Of a DNA stretch of 64,000 nucleotides, positions 24,001-34,673 are shown piece after piece; position 1 is the stretch's first letter; each line of letters begins with the position of its first letter. Made by a program: the position numbers and the translations under genes. The DNA comes from Siphlonurus alternatus. Lineage: Eukaryota; Arthropoda; Insecta; Ephemeroptera; Siphlonuridae. Under the pieces are notes generated by a model. It did not search any database and had not been told where the DNA came from. It worked only from the letters and a program-made list of their open reading frames with translations. The stretch is from contig OX463784.1 in assembly GCA_949825025.1 (NCBI GenBank), positions 12,877,283 to 12,941,282 of the forward strand, read 5' to 3'.

Positions 24001-27000
24001 CACATTGTTTCCCTGCTATTAATAAAATTGAGTGAATTTTTTAAATTACCTGGACCGTAAAAAATTCATTCCACAAAAGTCAAAGAAGGTCTTCGAGTTC
24101 ATTAGCCCTCCTAAATGAGACTCTGAGTTGTGCCAACATATTTTTGTGAGGACATACGCGCTTTCACGTACACCAAGTTGGCGACCTTGTGCACCTGCGT
24201 AGCTAGGCAATCACCTGAATTCAGTGCCGTGCACGTGCCTCGCATTCGGCCTTCGGCTAAATGTGCACCTTGATTTGTGAACAAGGATTTTTCTGAAAAA
24301 CCCGTGTCCTCTCAAAGCGTATCAGCCGACAACATTTTGCGCAAAAAGTTGTTCACAGGTACGCTTTGAGAGGACATATCTGTAGCATTTTCTTACCTCG
24401 TCGAGTACACGTTTTTGACACCACATTATTTCCCTGCTATTAATAAAATTGAGTGAATTTTTTAAATTACCTGGACCGTAAAAAATTATTCCACAAGGGT
24501 CAAAAAAGCTCTTCGAGTTCATTAGGCCCCCTAAATGAGACTCTGAGTTGTGCCAACATATTTTTGTGAGGACATACGCGCTTTCACGTACAACAAGTTG
24601 GCGACCTTGTGCACCTGCGTAGCTAGGCAATCTCCTGAATTCAGTGCTGCGACAAGTGCGTCACCTTCGACTAAATTTGCACCTTAATTTGTGAACAAGG
24701 ATTTTTCTGAAAAACCCGTGTCCTCTCAAAGCGTATCAGCCGACAACATTTTGCGCAAAAAGTTGTTGGCAGGTACGCTTTGAGAGGACATATCTGTAGC
24801 ATTTTCTTTCCTCGTCGAGTACACGTTTTGGACACCACATTGTTTCCCTGCTATTAATAAAATTGAGTGAATTTTTTAAATTACCTGGACCGTAAAAAAT
24901 TCATTCCACAAAAGTCAAAGAAGGTCTTCGAGTTCATTAGCCCTCCTAAATGAGACTCTGAGTTGTGCCAACATATTTTTGTGAGGACATACGCGCTTTC
25001 ACGTACACCAAGTTGGCGACGTTGTACACCTGCGTAGCTAGGCAATCAACTGAATGCAGAATCGTGATACGTGCGTCGCCTTCGACTAAATGTTCACCTT
25101 GATTTTTGAACAAGGAATATTCTGGTGACAGGTGTCCCCTCAAAGCGTATCAGCCGACAACATTTTGCGCAAAAAGTTGTTGGTAGGTATGCTTTGAGGG
25201 GACATTTCTGTAGCATTTTCTTTCCTCGTCGAGTACACGTTTTTGACACCACATTATTTTCCTGCTATTAATAAAATCGAGTGAATTTTTAAAATTACCT
25301 GGACTGTAAAAAATTCATTCCAAAAGCATCGATGAAGCTTTTCGAGATCACCAGCCCCCCCAACTGACACTCTGAGTGGTGCCAACATATTTTTGTGAGG
25401 ATATACGCGCAATCACGGACATCAAGATATCGACGTTGAGCAACAGCGTAGCTAGGCAATCACCTGAATACAGTGCCGCGACACGTGCGTTGCCAGCGAC
25501 TAACTGCATGAGCACCTTGATTTGTGAACAAGCACTTCTTTTGGGAACTCGTGTCCCCTCAAAGCGTATCAGCCGACAACATTTTGCGCAAAAAGTTGTT
25601 GGCAGGTATGCTTTGAGGGGACATTTCTTTAGCATTTTCTTTCCTCGTCGAGCACACGTTTTTGACACCACATAATTTTCCTGCTACTAATAAAATAAAA
25701 TGAATTTTTTAAATTACCTGGGCTGTCAAAATTCATTCCAAATGTGTCGATTAAGCTCTTCGTGGTCACCCGACCGCCAATTTGAGACTAATATGTGTTT
25801 GCATATTTTTATGATTACGCCAGTGCTTTCACATACACGGAGATGGCGACGATGAGCACCTGCGTAGCTAGGCAATCACTTGAATGCAAAACCATGACTC
25901 ATGCGTTACCAGCGACTAACTGCATGAGCACCTTGATTTGTGAACAAGCACTTCTTTTGGGAACTCGTGTCCCCTCAAAGCGTATCAGCCGACAACATTT
26001 TGCGCAAAAAGTTGTTGGTAGGTACGCTTTGAGGGGACATATCTGTAGCATTTTCTTTCCTCGTCGAGTACACTTTTTTGACACCACATTATTTTCCTGC
26101 TATTAATAAAATCGAGTGAATTTTTAAAATTACCTGGACTGTAAAAAATTCATTCCAAAAGCATCGATGAAGCTTTTCGAGATCACCAGCCCCCCCAACT
26201 AAGACTCTGAGTGGTGCCAACATATTTTTGTGAGGATATACGCGCAATCACGGACATCAAGATATCGACGTTGAGCAACAGCGTAGCTAGGCAATCACCT
26301 GAATACAGTGCCGCGACACGTGCGTTGCCAGCGACTAACTGCATGAGCACCTTGATTTGTGAACAAGCACTTCTTTTGGGAACTCGTGTCCCCTCAAAGC
26401 GTATCGGCCGACAACATTTTGCGCAAAAAGTTGTTGGCAGGTACGCTTTGAGGGGACATATCTGTAGCATTTTCTTTCCTCGTCGAGTACACGTTTTTTA
26501 CACCACATTATTTTCTTGCTATTAATAAAGTCGCGTGGATTTCTTAAATCACCTGGACGTACTGTGAAAATTCATTCCACAAGGGTTGGTGAAGCTCTTC
26601 GAGGTCACCAGCCCCCCCAACTGAGACTCTGAGTTGTGCCAACATATTTTTTGAGGACATACGCGCTTTCACGTACACCAAGTTGGCGATGTTGTGCACC
26701 TGCGTAGCAAGGCAATCAACAGAATGCAGAATCGTGATACGTGCGTTGCCTTCGACAAAATGTTCACCTTGATTTTTGAACAAGGAATTTTCTGGTGATA
26801 CGTGTCCCCTCAATGCGTATCAGCCGACAACATTTTGCGCAAAAAGTTGTTGGTAGGTACGCTTTGAGGGGACATATCTGTAGCATTTTCTTTCCTCGTC
26901 GCTTACACTTTTTTGACACCACATTATTTCCCTGCTATTAATGAAATCGAGGGAACTTTTTAAAATACCTGGACTGTTAAAGTTCATTTCAAAAGGGTCG

Positions 27001-27222
27001 ATGAGGCTCTTCGAGGTATCCCGTACCCCATTTGCGACTCTGATATGTGTTTGCATTTTTTTATGATTACACCTGTATTTCCACGTACATGGAGTTGTCT
27101 ACGTAGAACATTTGCGTAAGGAGGGAATCACCTGGTTGCAAAACCATGACTTTTGCGTCGCCTGCGACTAACTGAGTACCTTGATTTGTGAACAATTAAG
27201 GACTTCTTTTGGGAACTCGTGT
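21011..27222 (+). repeat. ~418-bp satellite array, core (~14 units)
   Basis: Anchoring on CCCTCAAAGCGTATC or its variants, units recur near 21391, 21805, 22218, 22638, 23059, 23472, 23888, 24309, 24722, 25136, 25555, 25971, 26391 and 26806, a spacing of 413-421 bp. Each unit has a 72-bp near-palindrome centred on TTTTGCGCAAAA with outer arms TGTCCCCTCAAAGCGTA and TACGCTTTGAGGGGACA. A roughly 350-bp spacer follows, including TGAGACTCTGAGTTGTGCC and GCACCTGCGTAGCTAGGCAA. Conserved ORFs of about 100 codons (for example 23072-23380 and 24322-24630, minus) repeat with the units. They are interrupted in other units, so coding function is unlikely. Confidence 0.95.
25552..25623. repeat. Example of the 72-bp palindrome inside a core unit
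   Basis: TGTCCCCTCAAAGCGTA at the left pairs with TACGCTTTGAGGGGACA in most units (TATGCTTTGAGGGGACA here). The inner GCCGACAAC / GTTGTTGGC pairs flank a TTTTGCGCAAAA centre. Nearly all the other core units carry an equivalent hairpin. Confidence 0.85.
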
Positions 27223-28880
27223 AAATCAAAGTTCACTCTGAAATAATTGTAACCACTGATAATGTCCCCATAACATACCTTAAGTCACAACGTGTATCCC
27301 CTTGTAATTAACATGATTGAGTTGTGCTTAGAAGCTATTGTGGGGACCCTACCTTGGTGAATTAAAGTTCACTTAGAATAATTTGTAACTACTGGCTTTT
27401 AAAGGGACAATGTCCCCATAACATAGCTTATATCACAACGTGTCTCTCCTTGCAATTAAAATGATTGAGTTGTCACTGAAAGCATTTGTGGAGACCCTAC
27501 CTTGGTGAATCAAAGTTTCTTTCTGTTTAATTTATAACTACTATCTTCTAAAGGGACAATGTCCCCATAACATGGCTTATGTCACAACGTGTCTCACCTG
27601 GCAATTTATGATTGAGTTGTCTTTTAAAGCTTTTGTGGAGACCCTACCTTGGTAAATCAAAGTTCACTCTTAATAAATTGTGACCACTGACTTTGAAAGA
27701 GGCAATGTCCCCATAACATAGCTTATGTCACAACGTGTCTCACCTGGCAATTAACATGATTGAGTTGTCACTGAAAGCATTTGTGGAGACGCTACCTTGG
27801 TGAATCAAAGCTCATTCTGCTTAAATTGTAGCCACTGGCTTTGAAAGGGGCAATGTCCCCATAACATAGCTTATGTCACGACGTGTCTCACCTGTCAATT
27901 AACATGATTGTGTTATCACTGAAAGCATTTGTGGAGACCTACCTTGGTGAATCAAAGCTCATTCTGCTTAAATTGTAGCCACTGGCTTTGAAAGGGGCAA
28001 TGTCCCCATAACATGGCTTATGTCACAACGTGCCTCACCTGGCAATTAATGATTGAGTTGTCACTTAAAGCTTTTGTGGAGACCCTACCTTGGTAAATCA
28101 AAGTTCACTCTTAATAAATTGTGACCACTGACTTTGAAAGGGGCAATGTCCCCATAACATAGCTTATGTCACAACGTGTCTCACCTGGCAATTAACATGA
28201 TTGAATTGTCACTGAAAGCATTTGTGGAGACGCTACCTTGGTGAATCAAAGCTCATTCTGCTTAAATTGTAGCCACTGGCTTTGAAAGGGGCAATGTCCC
28301 CATAACATAGCTTATGTCACGACGTGTCTCTCCTTGCAATTAAAATGATTGAGTTGTCACTGAAAGCATTTGTGGAGACCCTACCTTGGTGAATCAAAGT
28401 TTCTTTCTGTTTAATTTATAACTACTATCTTCTAAAGGGACAATGTCCCCATAACATGGCTTATGTCACAACGTGTCTCACCTGGCAATTAACATGATTG
28501 AGTTGTCACTGAAAGCATTTGTGGAGACGCTACCTTGGTGAATCAAAGCTCATTCTGCTTAAATTGTAGCCACTGGCTTTGAAAGGGGCAATGTCCCCAT
28601 AACATAGCTTATGTCACGACGTGTCTCACCTGTCAATTAACATGATTGAGTTATCACTGAAAGCATTTGTGGAGACCTACCTTGGTGAATCAAAGCTCAT
28701 TCTGCTTAAATTGTAACCACCTACTTTGAAAGGGACAATGTCCCCATAACATGGTTTGTGTCACAACGTGTATTACCTGGCAGGTAACATGATTGAATTG
28801 TTATTAAAAGCTTTTGTGGGGACCCTACCTTGGTGTCCCCATAACATGCTTGAAGTCACAACGTGTCTATTGTCCTTTTA
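27223..28880 (-). repeat. 148-bp satellite array, right arm, inverted (~12 units)
   Basis: The same monomer as 18098-21010 is read on the opposite strand. Anchoring on GTCACAACGTG, units occur near 27284, 27432, 27581, 27727, 27875, 28022, 28168, 28316, 28465, 28613, 28760 and a short one at 28855, spaced 146-149 bp. The switch from core to arm is abrupt after GGGAACTCGTGT near 27222. The units are more diverged than those of the left arm. Confidence 0.93.
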
Positions 28881-29218
28881 AGGTCTTATTTGAATTAGAA
28901 AAGACCCCTGGTGCCACCTGGTGGAATTTTCGTGAACTCGGTGTACAAGCTTCGCGTCCTCTCATTTCACCGAGCCGACAACATCCCTGAAATGTCGTAT
29001 GTCTCCATTTCTGAGTCCCTTGCTTAAAATTTTGTTACGGAAGTTATCGGATTCGATTAGTATACCTGTCAGGTACCCCTGTTATCATTTTCAGCCTTCT
29101 AGCATCATTATTAAGCAATGTCCCTTGTGATGTGAACGAGTGACAACCATGTCCTCCTAAAATGAGCCGCCATTTTAAGTTTTCACTTCTTATTTCCATG
29201 TCCCCATAAAGCGCCTGC
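28881..29218. repeat. Right terminal segment of the composite
   Basis: It contains a diverged piece of the core unit (GTCCTCTCATTTC followed by GAGCCGACAACATCC near 28957-28992), then TGTCCC words near 29120 and 29150, and the right end CATGTCCCCATAAAGCGCC (29197-29215). Confidence 0.5.
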
Positions 29219-30148
29219 TAGACACAGGTTGCAATGAAATTAAAAACACTTAATAGTCAAGAAATGGCCTCAGTTTATAAATATATTGGAATTAAAAAAG
29301 AAAGCAAATGAAAAAGGAATTATTAAATTAAAATTAAACAAAAGCTAATTAAATATAAACAATGTAAATGATTCTTATATCAATTGACATTGAAAATAAT
29401 ATTATATGTAAATTTTATTAGTACCTTTTTTTACATTAAGTATAATTTAGCTCTCATGGTTATAATACTGTATATGCATGGCGGCGTATATTATATTTAT
29501 ATATTCTTTCTACCATATTATTTTACATTATTGATTAGCACAATTGCCAACGAAGCATCGCTATAATTCCCTCTCATTAAAACCATTACAATGTGTAAGC
29601 TTATTAGTTATAAAAGCTTTCACAAAAGGATATATGGTATATAACGTCCGGATTTATATACATTATAAATATAAATTTGTAAAAAAAAAATAATAATAAT
29701 AATTTGCATGGTTAGGGAATTAGTTCTTGTTATAGATTATTTAATTAAAAGTATTTAATCATTACTTTGTGGTATATTTTAATGTCAACTCCTGATTAAT
29801 GTAATAATTATACTGTATAATTATGCTAATTTAGAATTATCATATTGATGTAATGGTGATTCAAACATATAAAAAATGTATTATAGTAAAATCAATAATA
29901 AAATAGTCATACAAAAATAAACCTACCTTGTGATATACGAGTTTTTTTTACATCATTTTTTTTTTTTTTTTTTTTCATTTCTCTGGATCAGCGCCTATAA
30001 CCCTAGCAAGTGGACTAATAATGTTCACTTTTTACACTTATGCATATTTTTTCTTTTGATGTAAAAAAAAATCTTAAAAACTTAATGTACAATATTTTAC
30101 AAGAGAAGTGTCTCAATGTTATATTATGGCTCCGCAGAGACTACCCAC
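29219..30148. other. AT-rich non-coding stretch
   Basis: No gene. A poly-T run near 29957-29975 and a TAATAATAATAA run near 29690. The composite ends sharply before it. Confidence 0.5.
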
Positions 30149-30820
30149 TTGTGTTGCAATGTTAGTGTAACATCCATTGCTTGTGTTGTAATGTTAGTGT
30201 AACATCCATTGCTTGTGTTGTAATGTTGGTGTAACATCCATTGCTTGTGTTGTAATGTTGGTGTAACATCCATTGCTTGTGTTGTAATGTTGGTGTAACA
30301 TCCATTGCTTGTGTTGTAATGTTGGTGTAACATCCATTGCTTGTGTTGTAATGTTGGTGTAACATCCATTGCTTGTGTTGTAATGTTGGTGTAACATCCA
30401 TTGCTTGTGTTGTAATGTTAGTGTAACATCCATTGCTTGTGTTGTAATGTTGGTGTAACATCCATTGCTTGTGTTGTAATGTTAGTGTAACATCCATTGC
30501 TTGTGTTGTAATGTTGGTGTAACATCCATTGCTTGTGTTGTAATGTTGGTGTAACATCCATTGCTTGTGTTGTAATGTTAGTGTAACATCCATTGCTTGT
30601 GTTGTAATGTTGGTGTAACATCCATTGCTTGTGTTGTAATGTTAGTGTAACATCCATTGCTTGTGTTGTAATGTTAGTGTAACATCCATTGCTTGTGTTG
30701 TAATGTTGGTGTAACATCCATTGCTTGTGTTGTAATGTTGGTGTAACATCCATTGCTTGTGTTGTAATGTTGGTGTAACATCCATTGCTTGTGTTGTAAT
30801 GTTGGTGTAACATCCATTGC
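30149..30820. repeat. 32-bp minisatellite, exactly 21 units
   Basis: The unit is TTGTGTTGTAATGTTR then GTGTAACATCCATTGC. It repeats 21 times in 672 bp with no length change. Almost all variation is one A/G site, the R, which is A in units 1, 2, 9, 11, 14, 16 and 17 and G in the rest; unit 1 also has C for T earlier (GTTGCAATG). The minus strand is open in all three frames because 32 is not a multiple of 3, giving repeat ORFs that are not genes. Confidence 0.97.
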
Positions 30821-31071
30821 TTGCCAGTCCAACTCCACCTCAAGAAGAGAGCGAGGGATGAGTTAGGTTTAGTGAGCGATCGGTGATTGACTTGTACAAG
30901 TTTGTAGGTATTAACAAAGGGTATGAGGTAGTCTTGTATGTGACGCTAGTATTATATGTATTTGACAGGTTGCTTTTGTGGGAAGAAAAGGAACTATCAA
31001 TATAATGTGACATTTTTTTTTAAAAATACTGTACCGATGAAACCATATAATAAATGTCTATTTGTTTACAA

Positions 31072-31184
31072 TCACTACGTTTACATGACAATGTTTAATA
31101 CGCATCCGTTGACGACGCCTCATAAGAATAACATTATCCGTCGTCAACGAATACGCATTAAACATCGTCATGTAAACGTAGTGA
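31072..31184. mobile_element. 113-bp palindromic MITE (family P113), copy 1
   Basis: Almost the whole element is one hairpin: TCACTACGTTTACATGAC at the left and its reverse complement at the right, arms of about 46 bp and a 21-bp centre CCTCATAAGAATAACATTATC. A second copy of identical length lies at 48448-48560 in opposite orientation. Confidence 0.8.
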
Positions 31185-31947
31185 TGGTATCGGCAATGAT
31201 GTGTATTGTATCTGTGAAGTTGATTGATCAAAGATCATCCAATACTGCTTTCTCTTATCACTCATACCTTAATGCCAAACGTCTTTTATGAAGTCACCCA
31301 TGAGGCCTGTGTATAAACATTTTTTGTGGTCCAGAACTAACGTTTTTACAAGTTGTAAAATTATTGATTAAAACCATTTGAAATGAAAAACTGTCGACTA
31401 AAATTTATATTGTCAGGTAATTTCAACCTGAAACTACAAACAATAATATTTTATCTTTTATATAAATAAATAATAAATCAATATACAATTAAAACCAAAC
31501 ACATTTAAAGTTTTTACCTGTCTGTTAGCGATGTAGAATTATTTCAAAGTAAATAATTATTATTGCTACTATATATATTGCGGTATAAAATATATCAAAT
31601 ATTAATTAATAATTATTTTTAATGGTTTGTTTACATGTATACTATATAACAAAATAAAAATAAACATTAAAATGCTAACGGCATATTTGATATTTTAATA
31701 ATTAAAAAACATTTTTGTGGGATCAATTATTCAAATATTTTTATTTTTTTAGGACGGAGATATTAAAATATTTAACTTATGGATATGTCCGTTCTATGTC
31801 AGTTTATATATTTCAAGTTTTCCGTAATAAAGATTGACGCATGATGGTTTTAACGCAGTATGTATAACGTATGTATATCATATAAATATCAAATAGTGAG
31901 CTAGAGCAGGTGTTAGAGTAGAAAAAGGTTCAACAACCATCTCTCTA

Positions 31948-31952
<5 letters not shown>
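31185..31952. other. AT-rich non-coding stretch
   Basis: No gene or repeat recognised. Confidence 0.5.

Positions 31953-32031
<79 letters not shown>
31953..32031. repeat. (TC)n microsatellite
   Basis: About 39 uninterrupted TC units; a short (CA)n run follows at 32070-32084. Confidence 0.97.
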
Positions 32032-32038
<7 letters not shown>

Positions 32039-32330
32039 TTCAATTTTATCTCCTATAATACCGCTTTACACACACACACACACATAGTCAATATATAAAC
32101 CAAATTGTTAACATTTTTTGTATCGCCTCAAGGGACTTAAGTACATAAGCCACATAATATAAATGTTATGAAGCTACTCATAAAATCGAAAAACACTTTA
32201 TTCAAGTGTTATATACAAAGGTTTTATATACTTTTAAAAATAAAGTTCATTGTGAAGTTTTAGTTTTGTGAGTGTAAAATTTAAATGTTTTTTTAAATGT
32301 TTTATGTATCGAAAACGAAACAAATTGAGC

Positions 32331-32444
32331 GCGATTCACAAAGCAAGTTATCCAGCTTTCCCACTAACCACGGTTAGCGCCATTGAATTAGTTTGGTAAT
32401 AACCGCGGTTAGTGGGAAAGCTGGATAACTGTGTGGTGAATCGC
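32331..32444. mobile_element. GCGATTCAC foldback MITE, short variant
   Basis: GCGATTCACAAAGCAAGTTA at 32331 pairs with the inverted end GTGGTGAATCGC at 32433-32444. The arms also share CAGCTTTCCCACTAACC. It belongs to the family with copies at 33420, 34297, 34874 and 44098. Confidence 0.7.
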
Positions 32445-33419
32445 CCCATAACTCGATCAATACTTAATGTATCAATATTAATATTACTAAACAATTTTTT
32501 CGAAAGAGATTTTGAAGTATATTTTTGTAAGTCATTAATTTCGTCATTTTCTACAAAAAATTTCTTTCCATGATTTTAAATTACATTTGTTTTTTCGATC
32601 CAGCATAGATTTCGTTATTTATTTTATTGAAATTATATAATTAAAATACTTAATTCCACTTTAATTGAAATTAGATAAGAAAAAATCATTTTAACAATAT
32701 TCGTTGAGCTAAATAAAGTTTACCTTGTAAAAATACATCTGACAGAATTTCTTCACAATTTCAACAATTTTAAATACTCAGAATTCCTCTATTAAATTTC
32801 TTGTTAAAATTTGTAGTTAAAAAAAAATATAAAAAGTTTGTTAGTAAATAGAGAAGTTAAAATAAGAAGGGTAATTTAAATATTATCATAAAATTTCTTT
32901 TGTTATAAGGCTTGAAACTAAAACTAGGGCATACAATAATTGTTATACAATTGTTAAAAAACAAGTTAGAGAGTTTTTTGTATTTCGTGTATATGCTTTC
33001 CAAGTTTTAACATGCATAGACGTGTCTTAAATTTATATTAAATATAACGCTCTATATAACATGTATCTCATAATTTTTTACAGGGAAAACATATCTCGTA
33101 TTCAAGAGAAGATTCTTTAGTATAAACCCATGTTATATTTTGTTGAAAGAGCGATGTAATAGTATAAAAAAATAGGAGGTTATTAAATTATTTTCTGTAT
33201 ACATTTTTCATGTTATTTTTTTAATGTTGTTTTAAACTTCAATTTCTACATTTTTATATTGTATTTTCGTTGTAATATAATTAAATTAACAAAATACATA
33301 TGAATTTTTTTTATTTATGGGCTTGCGTAGACCCCTCTTCGAAGTAAAAGCAATTTTAGTTTCTATTTATATAAATATTATAGTTTATTATATTTAGAAG
33401 GATTAAAAAAAAAAAAAAG
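32445..33419. other. AT-rich non-coding stretch
   Basis: No gene or element recognised; short poly-A near 33402-33418. Confidence 0.5.
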
Positions 33420-33490
33420 TGATCCACATTTCTAACTACGTTTAGTGTGGTTAGTAAGAAACCTGGATAGCTATTTCGTGAATCGCCTTC
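33420..33490. mobile_element. GCGATTCAC foldback MITE, one-ended remnant
   Basis: TTCTAACTACGTTTAGTG, then TTAGTAAGAAACCTGG and TTTCGTGAATCGCC match the right arm of the family. The left arm is nearly all missing. Confidence 0.55.
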
Positions 33491-33643
33491 ATTACATGAT
33501 AAAGCAATTTCAATTTTTGTCGTTTTTTTTTATGATGATTATATTTTTTCCCCGTATGCCTAGCCTGTATACTTCAGTTGAGAATCTATATAAGCAGGGA
33601 CGAAAGGCGTTCAGGAAAGAACGGAACCCATACATCCCACAGT

Positions 33644-33727
33644 GTACACTCCATTCGTATAAAAATGTCCAATCCGGCTGTACTTTAACATGGCTGGTTT
33701 GGAAACTTTTATTCGAATGGAATGTAC
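33644..33727. repeat. 84-bp inverted repeat (hairpin)
   Basis: GTACACTCCATTCGTATAAA pairs with TTTATTCGAATGGAATGTAC with few mismatches, and the inner halves TGTCCAATCCGGC / GCTGGTTTGGAAAC pair further. This less AT-rich patch makes long ORFs on both strands (33445-33822 plus, 33510-33812 minus) that are better explained by the hairpin than by a gene. Confidence 0.55.
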
Positions 33728-33825
33728 TAGGGTGTCCGATAAACCTTAGGATGAAAGGAGTTAGGAGACTAGAGTACAAGGTTACTAAGATAGAAAAGGA
33801 GATGCTTGTCACCTTGTGTTAGGTT

Positions 33826-33839
33826 ATAACCCGGTATTT
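33826..33839. repeat. Target-site duplication of SINE, left copy
   Basis: ATAACCCGGTATTT is identical to 34210-34223 on the other side of the SINE. Confidence 0.9.
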
Positions 33840-34209
33840 TTTTTATTTATTTATTTTTTGCATTTCAACTGAACCCTAGTATAGGGTACTGGCCACAATT
33901 AAGTGACTGAATTTAACCTCCCGGCTCTTCATAGACCCTACTTTTATGGATATTTTTCCAAACCGGGGCGGCCATGGCCTAAGCAATCCATCCCAGCATT
34001 CGCCTGGTTGTTACTGAGGAAACCATGGAAACCTCAGTCAGGATGGTCGGCAATTGATAGAGGATGCCATCAATTACCTCCCGGATGCACGAGTGGGTGT
34101 TCTTTAGCAACCGCCACTTGTGAAAAGTTTGGCGGTGCATAGCTGGGATCGAACTCACGACCATCCGATTACGAATCTGAGGCGTATATAAAACCACTGC
34201 GTCGGCCCG
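33840..34209 (-). mobile_element. tRNA-derived SINE (family A), full length
   Basis: On the minus strand the element begins at 34209 with a tRNA-like head: an A-box-like ACGCAGTGGTT, an anticodon-loop-like TTCGTAA, and a B box GAGTTCGATCCC (about 34145-34157). A unique body follows (ATTGATGGCATCCTC, GGCGAATGCTGGGATGG) and then an AAAT-type tail at 33840-33862. Perfect 14-bp duplications flank it. The loop resembles tRNA-Thr(CGT), but this is tentative. It would be transcribed by RNA polymerase III and moved by a LINE. Fragments of the family occur at 17290, 44873, 56596 and 60648. ORFs on either strand here are accidental. Confidence 0.88.
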
Positions 34210-34223
34210 ATAACCCGGTATTT
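34210..34223. repeat. Target-site duplication of SINE, right copy
   Basis: ATAACCCGGTATTT, exact match to 33826-33839. Confidence 0.9.
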
Positions 34224-34296
34224 ACCTGGTAGTGAGGAGAGGAAACCAGAAAACAATCATCAAGGCATTTTAATTGTATGTATCTCAAAATTTTGG

Positions 34297-34431
34297 GTGA
34301 GATTGACGAAGAAGTTAGCTAGGTTTCTAACCACGACTAACTTAACCACGTTTAACTATATTTGTTTTACGTGTTAAACCACCTAGTTAAACGTGGTTAG
34401 AAACCGGACTAACTGCTTCATGAATCGTGCC
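34297..34431. mobile_element. GCGATTCAC foldback MITE, diverged copy
   Basis: GAAGAAGTTAGCTAGGTTTC at the left is inverted at the right as GAAACCGGACTAACTGCTTC. The middle carries inverted AACCACGTTTAACTA / TAGTTAAACGTGGTT. Confidence 0.7.
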
Positions 34432-34673
34432 TAAATATTGATCTGTATCATGGAAACGTTGCAAAAAAGTATAATTTATAATCTAAATAACTTAACAAGT
34501 TTATATTCACAATAATTCAAAATGTTAATTATAACTTTTATAAAGATAATAAATAATAATTTTGAAGGTTTAAACAATAATAACAGTATGAAGTAAATCC
34601 CCACGAGATAAATGGAGTAAATGTTTTCCCAACTGCAATTGCCTCTAGTTAATCCGATCACACCACTACTGCG

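Larger units (their letters stand above)
17733..29218. mobile_element. Giant satellite-armed foldback composite (~11.5 kb)
   Basis: This GC-richer block sits abruptly in AT-rich DNA. Its ends are related in inverted orientation: GCCGGCGCTTTAAAGGGACA at 17733-17752 and, on the minus strand from 29218, GCAGGCGCTTTATGGGGACA (17 of 20 identical). Inside lie a left arm of tandem 148-bp units, a core of tandem ~418-bp units and a right arm of the same 148-bp units inverted. TTACAATG (17711-17718) and TTGCAATG (29229-29236) just outside could be a decayed 8-bp target duplication, but this is weak. No transposase-like ORF exists; short ORFs in the block are read from repeats. The architecture recalls Drosophila Foldback and Galileo elements, whose long inverted arms also consist of tandem repeats, but the sequences are not recognised as either. 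Confidence 0.65.

Noticed and set aside
21299..27056. Many 60-107 codon ORFs on both strands in the core array
   Set aside because: They recur with the 418-bp unit on both strands, differ in frame integrity between units and show no recognisable domain.
18098..28880. CRISPR-like appearance of regular repeats
   Set aside because: Repeats are contiguous 148/418-bp satellites without unique spacers, in a eukaryotic context.
30124..30843. Four overlapping minus-strand ORFs with a 32-residue repeat
   Set aside because: A 32-bp unit without stops is open in all three frames; the translation follows the DNA repeat and has no unique N- or C-terminal domain.
30956..31291. 111-codon plus-strand ORF
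   Set aside because: It reads through the 113-bp palindromic MITE; nothing protein-like outside it.
33445..34197. Long ORFs on both strands
   Set aside because: They overlap an 84-bp hairpin and a SINE, which explain the less AT-rich composition; no protein family fits.
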